From Phoronis australis (lineage: Eukaryota > Phoronida > Phoronidae), in NCBI GenBank assembly GCA_002633005.1, contig NMRA01000040.1:808207-863715 (forward strand): a stretch of DNA of 55,509 bases. The letters run 5' to 3'. The notes under the pieces were generated by a model. That model searched no databases. It was given only the letters and a program-made list of their open reading frames with translations, and was not told the DNA's origin. The translations under genes were made by a program, and so were the position numbers. This document shows, piece after piece, positions 1 through 12,262 of the stretch (position 1 is the stretch's first letter; every line of letters starts with the position of its first letter).

Positions 1-1165
1 AATAGGCCTTTTGCGAGTTTATAACAATAACGCGAGATTATGTGAGACTTAACTGTGACGTCACGGGAAGTGGGGCAAAAGCTTGTCGTTTGGTCATTTG
101 CCCAATACGGTAGCAGAGTGTATTCTGTTATTGTCTTCGAGTTTTTAGCCGTTTAGTTCGAAAAATGTCCAAAAGCATTGCTGTTATGGCAAATGAACTT
201 CAGATTCGCACTACAATACGTTCTATCGCGTTCTGTACTAATTTCGTCCCGTGTATTTTAAACGGGCGGTAGGCGAAATCCGCTCACTGGTAAAGTTTTC
301 ACCTCGTCGAAAATACATTCTACACATAAAATTAGCACCTAAAAGGCTTTTACTTTCTTCAGTGACTCTTTCTGCTTCTAAGCATATCTTCGATGAAGCA
401 TATGCGGGAATTCAGGTGACTTAGGCGAAGAATTCCAACTCCACTTTGTGGTTACTGTTAACTTTGCCGCGCGCGATTACCACAATCAAGTAGTTCAACT
501 GAGTCAGGTGAATATGAGGCAAAGGCTAGCGCGACACTGAGCGAAGCGCGAGATCTGGCGCGTGACACTTGCAAAATAGCATGAGAAAATATCAAGTGAA
601 ATTTGTAAGATTTGTGTCCCTTGGACTTTTTGTTCGTCAACAGGCGTGATTTCACGTAACTTCTTCAAAATGGCGGCTCTTTAGTGAGAGAAACTCTAGA
701 GAACCGCGAGGTTTTCATGAATGTGCTCAAATTATTTGTAGACTAAATTGTGTCCAGAGTCAGGGTATGTGTTAATTATAACTTCATGTGCACATATGCA
801 TGTTTCATTTGATTTCATTTGCTGTATTTTGAAGTGAATATCTTTTTATGGGGATACACTATCGCCCCTGTATGCCTGCGCCATTCAGGCCTAGAGCGGG
901 TTAAGTTCCAATTTCAGTCCATTCACAGCTTCGCATAACATAACAAGGTCACATTTTCTTCGTCTAATCACAGTTATTCCACGACCCGTCTACCATATCT
1001 TAAGTTGTTTTAACGTTTTAAGCGTAAAATTCACCATAAGAACTCCAGTAAGTTTTAGCGTGTGTAGCAAAGACTCGGGGCAAAACAAGAGCAACATGGC
1101 GGGTTTTGCCCCCTTTCCGGTGACGTCACAGTGACTAGCGAGAAACTCGCAAGTGAGCTATTAAC
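1..1165. mobile_element. Non-autonomous DNA element with terminal inverted repeats
   Basis: The left edge carries TTGCGAGTT and then GTGACGTCAC-GGGAA-GGGGCAAAA. The same series reappears in reverse complement at about 1095-1165 (GGTTTTGCCCCC, GGTGACGTCAC, then AACTCGCAAG). The two ends therefore form imperfect inverted repeats of about 70 bp around roughly 1 kb. No transposase is seen inside, and the only reading frame (458-655, minus) is short and unlike any family I know. The left end may begin before the window, so element length and target duplication are uncertain. Confidence 0.5.
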
Positions 1166-1270
1166 GATTTATTCTACACTGGAAAAACCAAAGACAATTG
1201 CCAACATGGTGGCTAAACCGGAAGTAACTGTTCCGCATAAAACATGCCTACGACTAAATCACTATACTAC

Positions 1271-4200
1271 ACCCTGAAGACCCAAGGATGGTGGAATGAA
1301 CCCTATCCCTATAACTAACAATGTGGGTTGAGCATCTTGGAAAGTATAAGCACAATTGTTGATTTCAGAATGCGCTTATCAGCTGCTGTCTGTTGACTTC
1401 AATATTTCCTTCGAATTAAACTCCTTTAAAGGTGCTTTGAATGCATTGTATGTGACAAAGAATAAATTTTGATCTGAACAACTTACCACTACATACAGGA
1501 ATTGGAAAGACTAAAAGAGGAAAATTTTCCAGATGATCTATCGTTTCACAAATAGGCTTGTGTGACATAAATATTTTTTTTTCGTGTTTTAAAATTTAAT
1601 TAATAAAATCAAAGTCTTTGCATGAATGAAGTCAAAGTAATGATAAAAAAGAGGCTTGAAATCAAACAAGAGGGAATAAAAACAAAAAATATGAAATCCT
1701 CTTAAAAGAGAAAATTCCAAGCCATGTTTCTATCCCTGTCTAAACCTGTTCCTTAGTGGACTTGGAAGAACTCAAACTTTGTTATTGCACAAAGCCATGG
1801 TTATTGCACCATGTCTTAAGCAATAACAAACTATCGTTCAACGGAAGCCAATGTGCCACATGTAATCTTAGTAAGGAACAGTACGAGATCAAGAGTCTAA
1901 CCACGAGCACACACGCGAAGACTGACACCAGACACTAGTATCCAAATCCAACTGCTGAATATGCCAATCTCCATGCGACCATTTTTGATTAGTTTTATGC
2001 TATTATTTAGGCCAAAATCAACATTGTTGGTAGTGAGACCAATCTTATATTGTTACATGACGGTTCTAAAAAAAGGTTGGGTTAATAGCAGGTTACAAAA
2101 TGGTACACTTTGTGGATAAGTAACTTAAAATGGGTTCATTTTAGTACAGATGCTTTCTTATTCTCCACATTGTATTTAAATGCTTTTGGGCTAAACAGGT
2201 TCTAGCTCAGTCTTGGTGGATTGATTTAAAACCCTGAAAAGGGATTATGAGATCATGTTTCGTGAATACACCTCCAGAGTGATGCTTTCAATCCAAATTG
2301 AACTTGAAATTGTTTTTGTCACTTCCAGTCCACTTCCTTGCAAGTTCAAGATAGTACTTGAGGACCACTAGATTCGAGCTAAAATTTGAGTAAAAACTCA
2401 AGATTTCTAACAAAACCTCGAGCTCAGACTCAAACTCTTAGCTCCAATGCTGTTATCATCAATTGTCATAAATAATAAAAATAATCTCTAGTAAAAAAGT
2501 TGAAACCCAGGGCCCAGGTGTTACTTTCATAATGGTCTATGCTTTCACAAGGCAGTGAATGTGCAACTTGAATGGTAGTCTGGTCTTTAATGACCTATTT
2601 CCCCTGCACCATTGGTGTAGTCAGAATTATTCAACAGAAATTGTTGGTGACCAATGATTGTGATTGTGATGAGAGGCAACCTGGAGGCACTGCATGAACA
2701 GGGGACAGGGACAGGGGAGCTAGGCAAGCACAAAACCGGATTGAGTTTCTATCAGGGGAAGGGTCTACAATGAAGATGGGGTGGCCCTGTTGTGCGCCCC
2801 ACCAATATAGTGCCCAGACTTAGTACTTCAGTCTATCCCTAACCTAAACCATATTTCTGATCAATACATCAGCAAAATAAAGTTCCCAAAGGGTAGAAAC
2901 AAATTTCATGGCATGTTGTGTGATTTGTAGCCTATGAGTGTAATGTTTATAGGAACACATTAATGACATCACGGTTTTTAATTTTGAGTCAACGTGAGGG
3001 TGTTTGCCAGTTGAAATGTTCTGAAGCAATTCACACTGCTCAACTCTTGCCACGAGGAGGCCCCCTCAATAAGAGTCAAATTTGTAATTTTGAAAAACTG
3101 TTCGAAAAGACAGAAATGTTGACTAAAATCACTGCTGCATTATGTAGATCCTAACCACAAGAATGACACACTAGCATGTTGTTCAAAACACTGAGAAAAC
3201 ATAATGGTAATAGTCACATAAAGGGGACCCCCACTTTGAGAACCATGCAGTGTTTTCAACTGCATAACAGGAACCTGTTTTTCACTGAATAACAGACATT
3301 AAAACTTGTTCTCAAAATGCAGATTGCCAGTGAGTGACTATTGCCTGGATAACAATCCAACCCATATAACGCGCAAGAAGCCGTCAATTTGCGTTAAGTG
3401 ACCCAACTCAAAATCTTTGAAGTACCCTGAGCTTCCAATTTTGAAATGTGAGATGTTTTTGCAACTAGTCATTTCAACGAACCAGGTTTTTAAATCCACT
3501 TGCTTACAATGACTAACGCCAGGATGCTTTGATTACAGCGAAACTCAGTAGTTTCGGAATGTTTTAGAATGGTTCCGAGACATTGTTTTGCAATTAGACT
3601 GAAATTAATAGATGATTGTTGCAAACTGCAACACTTGATGTCATGCGAATGTGGAAAGCAAAAAATGAAACAGTCGACTAGACGGGGTCCAGGAGAGAGA
3701 GGACACTTGCATAGATTGCATATGACCAAATGTGCCCCTCTGACCAGTGACTCAGGCATTACAAAAGTCAGCATGAAAGGGCGAATTTCCAAATAAATTC
3801 CACACAAAATATTTACTTTTTTGTTCGAACTGTATAAAATGATCCATTTTTCCACCAAAACCACTGAAGGTTTCATATACAACTGAGGCTTGTTGTGTTA
3901 AAAAGAATACAGCCCAGAAAGATTCTTGCTGAAATTCAATTCCCTGTAAATAATAACTTTGCGTTATTATTTTATCAGAAAAGTTGACTCTTTCATTGAG
4001 GCTCTCACCAAAACGGGTCAGTTTTAATGACTGTGCCAACTCACAAAGGGGTGAGGTTTTATCTTGCTGATTATAGAAAAGAGTGGGTATAATCATAATT
4101 TCACAGAACAACCTCCACTGTACGATGGCAGTCAAAGGCACTGCTGAATGGCACCGCCAAAAGCGATAAAATCAGTCATTATAACACTATTGCTAGACTG

Positions 4201-4860
4201 ATTAATGTTTGTGTGTTTAGGACCATTGACTGTATTTCTATGCTCCTAACTTCTGTTAGAAGTGACAAGTGTGCCAGTGACAGTGACAGTGTATTATATC
4301 CTTAAATGACCCACCAGTTCAACCTTCACGGTATTCACGGGAACTTATATAACGCACATGAACATGTTAACATACGAGATGGTGTGCTCTGGAAAGATCG
4401 AGACAACCTCCCGTGGCCGCGACGCACTCAGCTAGTCCTTTCCCGCTATTCGGTGCTATACTACGCGACTGTTGTGGGTGGCCAAATGCAATAATGGGGT
4501 AATGGCAGGTAATGCCGGCCTATTTCTTCCACAAATTATTTCGTAAAAAATTACATTACTTCAGAATCCAGCATAGTATACTGGACAATTATCATAAAAT
4601 GTTTCGTATACGTTACTGGTGATGTATTCATTGACTCGTTAGCTCTGAAATGCAGGAGTTCGATCAAAACAGAGAGATTTAAACAGCTGTAAATACATCG
4701 ACATTCTTTCACTGGAAGTCGCCATGTTGGTGAACTAGTTTGACCAATAGAATGCCTTGTTTCTTGAAATCGGAACAGCCAATGATATTCCAAGAATGCG
4801 GATGGAAAAGTGCCCTGTAGCAGACCCCAACCAATCTCGTGGGTCTGTGCAGGAGACTAG
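1271..4860 (+). repeat. 3.6-kb dispersed repeat, copy 1
   Basis: From CCCAAGGATGGTGGAATGAA to GTGCAGGAGACTA this stretch is collinear, in the same orientation, with 43593-47222. The match runs through many recognisable blocks, and by eye the copies are about 85-90 percent identical with small indels. No long open frame spans it. Both copies keep a partly open minus-strand frame near 3.75-4.14 kb, described in the findings. I see no clear terminal inverted repeat, so it could be a transposable element of unknown class or a segmental duplication. The right boundary abuts a different element that begins with GTGGCTTATCCGCG. Confidence 0.75.
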
Positions 4861-5858
4861 TGGCTTATCCGCGTAATTGTACTCCGCGTTGCTCGAACAG
4901 CTAGAAAAAATACGGACACTCAACTGTCTGTTTTACAATACCTAAGGACGTTGGGATTCGGAAGCGTTGGGTCCTTGCAACACGCCGCGAAGAAGGAAAA
5001 TATGTCCGTGTAAAATTTATAACTGTTTTCGAATCATAATTTGTCGCATCTCGGTTGCCGCCATAGCAACGAGGACCGGACAATCTTCGGCTAGCCAGGC
5101 TGTGTTTTCATGACTATGGGTTGAAGCGCGATGCATTTTTCTTTACCCATAAAGGACAGGGCCCTCAATCCCTCAATTTTGGGGCCAAATATATCGGCCC
5201 CATTCCCCTCTCAAAAATATTGAAAAGTCACGCGAAATTCCCTGCCCCACCGACGAGGCCTAAAAATTCTCTTAGTGAGCAGAAGGTATACATCCTCGGC
5301 GCCCGAAACTTCCGGGCCGCCTGCGTGCATACAATCGCGCTTTGCCCGCTTCTCCGAGGATGTCGGGCCCCCTCTCATGGTATCCACTGAAATTGCTACT
5401 TGAGACAGAGCTATGAGAGCTTGCAACAGGGCGGGGTGCTATTGATGGTGATCGGGAGGTCAGTAGATTTTTCACTGACCCGTCACTCGGCGAAACGTTT
5501 CCCTCTCACTGGAAGGCCGCACAGGTACCTTTCCCCTAGGATATGAACGNAGCCAGGATTTTGCCCGTCAGACATTCGCGCTACTGAACTGCCAAATGGA
5601 ATCTGGGAGAATTTTAGGGGGGGGGGGCATGGCCCCTTGGCTCCCCTCTAAATCCGCCACTGTGTTTTGTCCAGTTAAATGAAATTGAGCTGTAAAACGA
5701 GGTTATGCTTTGGACGAAAGAATTAGGTGTTTTAATTTTAAAATTCAACTTGGTCGAGATTGATATTTGAAAAATATAACACATGAAATAGACGATTATT
5801 AAAACCAAGAAAGCAGAATTGACGGTCATATAATTTTTATTTTCAATTGCGAGCCTGG

Positions 5859-5935
<77 letters not shown>

Positions 5936-6478
5936 TGTTAGTCCCGGTAATGCCTACCTCACCAGGACCTAGGCTATGCTTGAAACTAATAGGTCTACTC
6001 TTGATCAACAAATTAACCAGATGTGACTAATTGCACATGACAGCAAAATGCTATGAGCCACCACTGTCGAATATTATTCAACTCGTCAACAATACGACCA
6101 TATGACCTGGTTCGTGTAGAAAGCATTTTTGTCAAGAATTTATTAGAAGAAACGTAACCCTGCATTCAGCATGATACCCAATCCGTAACACTACGACCGC
6201 CGCAATTTGGTCATGTTTACTACCGGTATTCATGTTTCGAACCTAATTTTCCGAAAAAAAATTATATCCTTTCGTCAAACAATTCTTTGGTGCATTGACT
6301 TGTTCTTTAACTGTATTTTTCTACGTCTCTGTGGTTAATTATTGACACATTTTTTAAGATTTAATATTCAGGTTGGACTCCAAAGACCGGCCATTTAACA
6401 CACGCAATGTAAAATTCCGCTTTGTTTATCGCAGTGAGCCTCGCTTTGGATTTTAATGTCCGCCGCGTGAATTGGGTC
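4861..6478 (-). mobile_element. TIR element, truncated copy, inverted relative to 20545-22512
   Basis: Read in reverse complement this region matches 20545-22512 almost throughout, for example around the block with CGTTCGTCAAACAATTCTTTG and the block at 4930-5110. The right end reads TTCACGCGG in reverse and closes with GGGTCTA, matching the terminus of the other copy. The left end lacks about 60 bp that the other copy has, including its second terminal repeat. The copy holds a hAT-like MITE fragment around 5540-5665 (ending AAATCCGCCACTG), an N at 5550 and a long (TA)n run. It codes for nothing recognisable. Confidence 0.7.
5862..5934. repeat. (TA)n microsatellite
   Basis: An almost pure TA dinucleotide run of about 72 bp lies inside the transposable element and is absent from the other copy of that element. 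Confidence 0.97.
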
Positions 6479-6489
6479 TATGTCACAGA

Positions 6490-8890
6490 AAGATGGCTTT
6501 GCTGTAGTTCAAATTGATACGGACGTGAGATCGTCTATGCTTGGATAGATTTTATAGTGAGGCAGTAGGCTTGATGATGCCGGTGGCGATTTCTTTATCG
6601 GCTCTGCCCCTTTTTGTACTCAAATGCATGTACCCTGGTATTAAGAAAACTAAAAACAATGAAACATCAAATAGAAAGTTTATTCAATTTAATTACAAAT
6701 CAAAAAGTTTATTCATATTGATTGGATGTTCCCCATCAATGCGAATGCCCGGGGCCGTTTTCCCGTGCCCCCTCCCCCCCTTCTGCACGCTTGACTGCAG
6801 TCAGGAAATCGAAGTAATTTCCTAAGAATGGATTTTTAGTTCACCCAGATAAAACCCCGGGATCACGATGCTGACGAAGGTTCCAAATTATAAATGCAAG
6901 TATTATGTTAAGGTTCACAACTAGGAAAGCCGAATTACTCCAGTACAGCAGATTTTGTTGTCAAAGAAATGCAATACTTTTCTAGGAAGGTCAATTTACT
7001 TGATTTGCTTGGAGTGTAGAGGAAGCCATTGCATATGGCTTACCTCTGTCACGAGATTAAGTCTGCGATACTAGGCAACCGGGACCGTCAATGTAAATGC
7101 CTAGGCAGAGTTGAAACATTTCGTGGAAAACGCAGCAGATTAAAGGAGAACACAGGCCTAACCTTATCCGGAAGGTGAGACACAGGACATAACTGATCTG
7201 ATGCCGTGTTCTTTAACAAAATTTTGTCGTTATCAAACACACATTTTCCCTTCTAAAAGGCTAGCTATTGGACGAGCGATATTTGACGTTGGTATGGTCG
7301 CTGCAGACGTAGGACTAAGAGTCAGTGTAGAGATGAATGCAGGGCATATTTGAATTTTGCAAAGCTTCATCGAAATATATACTCGTCGATTTTTAGTCAA
7401 GGCAAATGTTCATAATTAAAGCGAACTACAACAAGAAAACATGTTTGGTCAATTATAATACAGTCAGTCCGGAAATTCATGCGTGAATGATTTTGCTTGC
7501 AATGTAATACAAAAAGAGTGTGGAGTGTGATAGGACTCCGACAACGATTGTATTACCAGTTTAATTGACAAAACGCCATAAAACCATAAACCATCAGGTA
7601 TATTTTATGTTATAAAGAACTTGTCATGAAATCCGTGATATATTCCTGATATATATTACTTAGTATATTGGTTTGATAGTTTTTTTAGTATTAACACTTG
7701 ACTAGCAGATTTTCTCTGTTTATAGTAACTTGTTTTGGCTTTCTGCTGAGTCAGTGGTCCTTCTTGTGCATCCACATATGTTTTGTTGAACTCTAGTATG
7801 TAATGGCAAACACGGCAGAGTAGTTTTATGATTGTTTTGTAGGTTCATAGAGTTGTTTACTGTTATTTCTTGTAGGACCTTGAACCATGAAGTTTAGTGC
7901 ACGCAACCCACTCATTTGTAACTTGTATATAAACCTTTCACTTTTCTAATAAAGACAGTCCTCGCTTTGCTACTGTCACTGATTGCTATTACTAGTGTAA
8001 CTGAGTGTTCTGCACATAGCTACGGAATACAACCATCACATCGACGGTCACACCACACAACACAACGCTGCTGCTAAGTTCACTTCTACTCGAGTTACAT
8101 GTATACTACCTAACTACATATGGTTACACGTACTTAAAGGAACATTTAAGGTTTCACGACCGAAAAACGCACTTTTGAATTTATTGTTGGATGGAACAGA
8201 CTTCATCAAACTACTAGCTGTGACTAGATCTATAAATCAACAAAAGCAATTGTTGTTTATTAATTTTGTACAAAGGAGGCGTGATGCCTCCGAGGTGATA
8301 AGAATATAATTTTGCATGTAGTTCAGCAGACCAGATTTAATTTGAATACAATGAACTTTCCTGGATGGATCAACAACCACATTTTAGTGTTTTTTAATTT
8401 ATTACAAATTTTCAATTCTTGCAGGATCGACTAAGCGCTGATGCAAATCTTATAACATCACTTTCATGTTCAGCATATATCCCGTGATGAACATAGTCCG
8501 TGTCACAGCAAAGCACCGTTTCCTGAGGGGGTGGGGGTTGGCAATAAAGGAAACTATTGCGACGTAACTATAGGTATAGTACAGAAATACAGGCCCAGCT
8601 GGTGGAAATAGAGGTCAGATGACATGCACAAGCATATTCTATCTGCTTAAATGATGCCGCCAGGAGTGAAATTTCGCGTTCCTACTTACATGTACGAACA
8701 GATGGGGATTGTGAAAACTTTCATAAAATTTTGCACGCCTGAGAGACGCGCACCAGTCACGATAAAAGTTACACCATTACCGCAGAACGACTCTCAAATT
8801 TGATAACTCGGGACATCGATTTTACACCCGAAAAACGCATTTTGGTATAATTGTTAGAAGGGATAGAGTTCTTGAAATTATTAACTTTGT
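6490..8890 (+). repeat. Duplicated segment, copy 1 (uninterrupted junction)
   Basis: Three consecutive blocks match three blocks further right, in the same order and orientation: 6490-7072 with 17949-18526, 7073-7400 with 22515-22850, and 8423-8890 with 22950-23420. In this copy the first two blocks join directly at GCGATACTAGGCAACCGGG, where the other copy has about 4 kb of transposon. The 7400-8420 part has no counterpart and looks like a separate insertion in this copy. No coding capacity is evident. Confidence 0.75.
7518..8100 (+). mobile_element. Possible solo LTR
   Basis: The stretch lies within an insertion relative to the other copy of the duplicated segment. TATATAA at about 7926 and AATAAA at about 7950 are some 23 bp apart, a spacing typical of an LTR promoter and R region. 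A start of the TGTG type lies near 7518. I could not find a clean CA end or a target-site duplication, so the boundaries are guesses. Confidence 0.25.
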
Positions 8891-11827
8891 GTTCAAATCT
8901 TGAGATGGGCTTTTTATCCAGAATTGATGGTGACAAATGACATTCTAAAAGTCATCGAATTGCATACTTTAGCTCAAATAGAAGACAAAATCAATATTTT
9001 ATCTCAATTGTTATTTTGTAATGAATATTATTTTTAAAAAACTTATATTTTAAACTAAAGTTAAGAGCTTACAACAAGAAGTTTGGTGATGAAAGTGTAA
9101 AAGAAGAAAAAAAAGGAATACGTATCCGTCCTCTGCACGCTACTGTTGCCGTATCACATGCGTGTACTGCGCACATGATTGGGCCAGATCCTTTGCCATG
9201 GCAGCTAGGAAGCAACTGGAGTGGATGTCAATTCTGACCCAGAGTCAAAAACAGACAAGCTGGCTGAATAATTTCGTGATTATTATCAGAAGGTGAATCT
9301 CTGATTTATTACAAATGATACTCGATTGTGAAAAATATTGAATTACAAAATGTGATTTAATCAATAAATAAAAGAAATTATAAGTTCTCAAGTCACGTTT
9401 GTCGTCCATCAAAGTAAAAGTATAGTACGTAATAGCTTTTCATAGAATCTAAAGGTCTCTAATGTTATCATGTTGAGCTTACTTGATAACTTTTTTTAGT
9501 GGCAGGACAAAGTTCGTTTATCTTTCAGTGTACCGACTAGAATCGCACACTGGGAATCTTCAAGCAGTGCTGTAGTGGTAAAATTAGAGGTAAGTAGGCG
9601 CCCAATGCCCACTCAAGTGTGACGTTAATTTTACATTAGCAAGGAACAGAACATGACTGGTTGAAAGAGCCAAACAGGGTTTATTATAATCCAAATACAT
9701 TTTGAAAGAAGAAAGTTTTCATCAGGTGAGTAAAATTGATTACTCTTGCGGGTACGCACGGTACTAGAATCACCAGTAGGTGTTTTAAACAAATCATAAA
9801 AATATAAGATTCCTTTGCCTGGTTGCATGAAACAGTCCCAAATAGGGACCCAACTATTAACTACGAAGTTACCTAAATCTACAGCGTGCTTGTGGGCTTG
9901 TTAAAACGCTGATCGTCCTATATTATGTAGTATCAGTGCTAATCCAATTTTTGGCTTTGTTAAAAATCGAGAGTGAACTCTACGTTGAATTGTTTGTATT
10001 ATTGAAAGTAAGTCTGAAGGGATCTTTTCATGCATCGCCCCTGATTTAAGTCTAAGTCCCGAATTATTTTATTGAAATAAGGGCTCAGCTTTTAGCAACA
10101 TTATTTTAAAATGTCAGTTAAAAAGGAGCTCATAATAAAGATAAAATGACAGAAAAATCAGTGAGTAAAGAACTAAACAAATACGCAAAAGATTTAGGGA
10201 AAATAATTGAGCCCCTACTTGAGACTGTTTCATGCAACCCAGTGGCCAATGAAGCTAGTTAACATAATGTTTTGTACCGTATATTCAACATGATTTAAAC
10301 TCACCCGGCAAATTATTTTGATGTTCTCTTAATTTGTCACAATGAAACAATCACAACGATTAAGGCAAGTGAACTTGTTTGTTTGATCGTTCATTTTTCA
10401 ATGAGCTGGTCAATGAGATTGGCAACATGACATTCATAATATGTTAACATAAGTGTCCAGTTTGTCTTAGCGGCAGAGCCTTCGACTTCTACTGTGGAAC
10501 TATTGGGATCCAGTTCGTGCTTCGGCTGATTTCTGCAAAATTGTTTTTCTCGCCGAGAAGCCCCTTGACCCTTGATGTATAATGCTTTATTCTACGCGTC
10601 TTTGTAAAGAGTATCGCTAAAAGTATTCTTTTTTCTTTGTGGTACAGTGTACGCGTATATATAGTTGTTAGTGACGTAGGCCAACATTTTGGGTGTTGTT
10701 AATGAAAAGGGTTTTTCGTCGATGCCTGGACTTTTGAAAGAAAACTACAATACGCGGACACTAAAAGGTTTTCATTTCAGCCAACAAACATATTTTCTAG
10801 GTCAAAGGGTCAGTCGCTAGTCTACAGTGTTCAGAGTCTGGGCTTTTGTTTGCAAAGAAGTTTCAGTCGAAATTTCTAAGAAGCAAGGATTCTCCAAATT
10901 AGACGTTCAACGTTAAAAAGGACATACTGTAGCTTATATTACAGGTTGGTACTCTTTCTTTTTATGTTTCTGGCACGTACACTTACAGATCTACCCGAAT
11001 TTATTACCAAGAAACGTCACAGTTTGCCATGATATTTGCTTAAAGCCTAGGAACCTTTTTGTTGTTACTTGGCGAATTCATTTTGTCAAGTACGTTACTC
11101 TGTCATAGATTTTTGTTATTTGTTTTTTCATTTGCCCAAAATTCTTTTTCGCATTGTTTTTTTCTCAACCCGATATCTCAGTTATTGGGTGATAACACTC
11201 AACGGTCAACCATGCACTGAAACAAACCTTATATTTAACGTTGCTCTCTGATGTACATTTAGCCACGCAATCTACAGATGGGTCACTCGCACGAAACCCC
11301 GTCATGCCTGTCTGCCATTTCGGAACGGCCTAAACAAGATCGGGAATTGGTTCTCAAAAGTGCGACAAGGGCTACTTTTTCCCTTAATTTGTTTTGGCAC
11401 AAAATGCATGGACGTATATCCCGAGGTGCGTCGCAAGCTCCGTTTTCAGAGATAAAAAGGAGACCGTATGCAGGCAAAATGAAGGTCATTTACATGTATT
11501 ATGTTCATAAAAATGCCAAATCTGTAGGTCCATTTGTTTGCGATTTCAATGCTCTACTATATTCAAAATATGATGATTGGTTCCGTTTCCTGTCTCTGTG
11601 GCTCGTCACTGGCCCTTAACTCTTAATTATCTTCAAAACAATTTGCTTGGGTCTTAGTGATCTCTAGCTTTGGGAAAAATACCATTAAAAGTCAATTTTG
11701 AGTTTTGCTGTTTTACGTTCATTCCAAAGTTTTATAGTGTTCACGTTTGGACGCTTTTAATTTGTTTACTAAACCTCAAGATTGGGTGAATTAATCCAAA
11801 CTTCTAAATTGACGCATACGTGATGGG
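8891..11827. other. Intergenic sequence without supported genes
   Basis: AT-rich sequence upstream of the RING gene. The reading frames here (9631-9828 minus, 11069-11251 plus, 11278-11619 plus) are short and carry no motif I recognise. A short frame starting at the ATG near 9198 is also unsupported. No repeat structure stands out by eye. Confidence 0.5.
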
Positions 11828-11859
11828 TGTGTGTGCATGTGTGCCTGTGAGTGTGCGCG

Positions 11860-11911
<52 letters not shown>

Positions 11912-11944
11912 TGTGTGTGTGTGTGTGTGCGTGCGTGCGTGCGT
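11828..11944. repeat. (GT)n microsatellite
   Basis: An imperfect GT/TG run of about 115 bp ends in a few GTGC repeats. It produces spurious Cys-Val and Thr-His reading frames on the two strands; these are not genes. Confidence 0.97.
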
Positions 11945-12262
11945 TTACGATACGATAACGTCGCACGGAAAGAGACGGATATTGTATCGAATGAGCGTGG
12001 GTTAACCAAGGAGTGTAGTCAACTTCTTGGTTTAACCCTGATACATAGCAAACAAAACAAAATTGCGCTGAAACAAGCAAAAAACAGAGACCAGATGCAC
12101 CAAATCCAAATATAAATCTTTTATAATTTGAGTAGCGTTTTGTGCAGCCAAATCGATATTTTATATTTTGAAATTTAAAAACATTGAAAATAAAAGTCTG
12201 TAAAGGAAAAAAGTAGTGTTAATTCAATTGATGGTATTTACAGTACAAGCAAGCTAACGACT

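Noticed and set aside
10450-10540. Possible tRNA-like sequence (TTAGCGGCAGAG, CAGTTCGTGC)
   Set aside because: The B box is too far from consensus and no stems could be drawn.
11278-11619. 113-codon plus-strand frame upstream of the RING gene
   Set aside because: No recognisable domain and no evidence that it is spliced to the RING exon.
11769-12115. Several overlapping Cys-Val and Thr-His reading frames on both strands
   Set aside because: They are translations of the (GT)n microsatellite.
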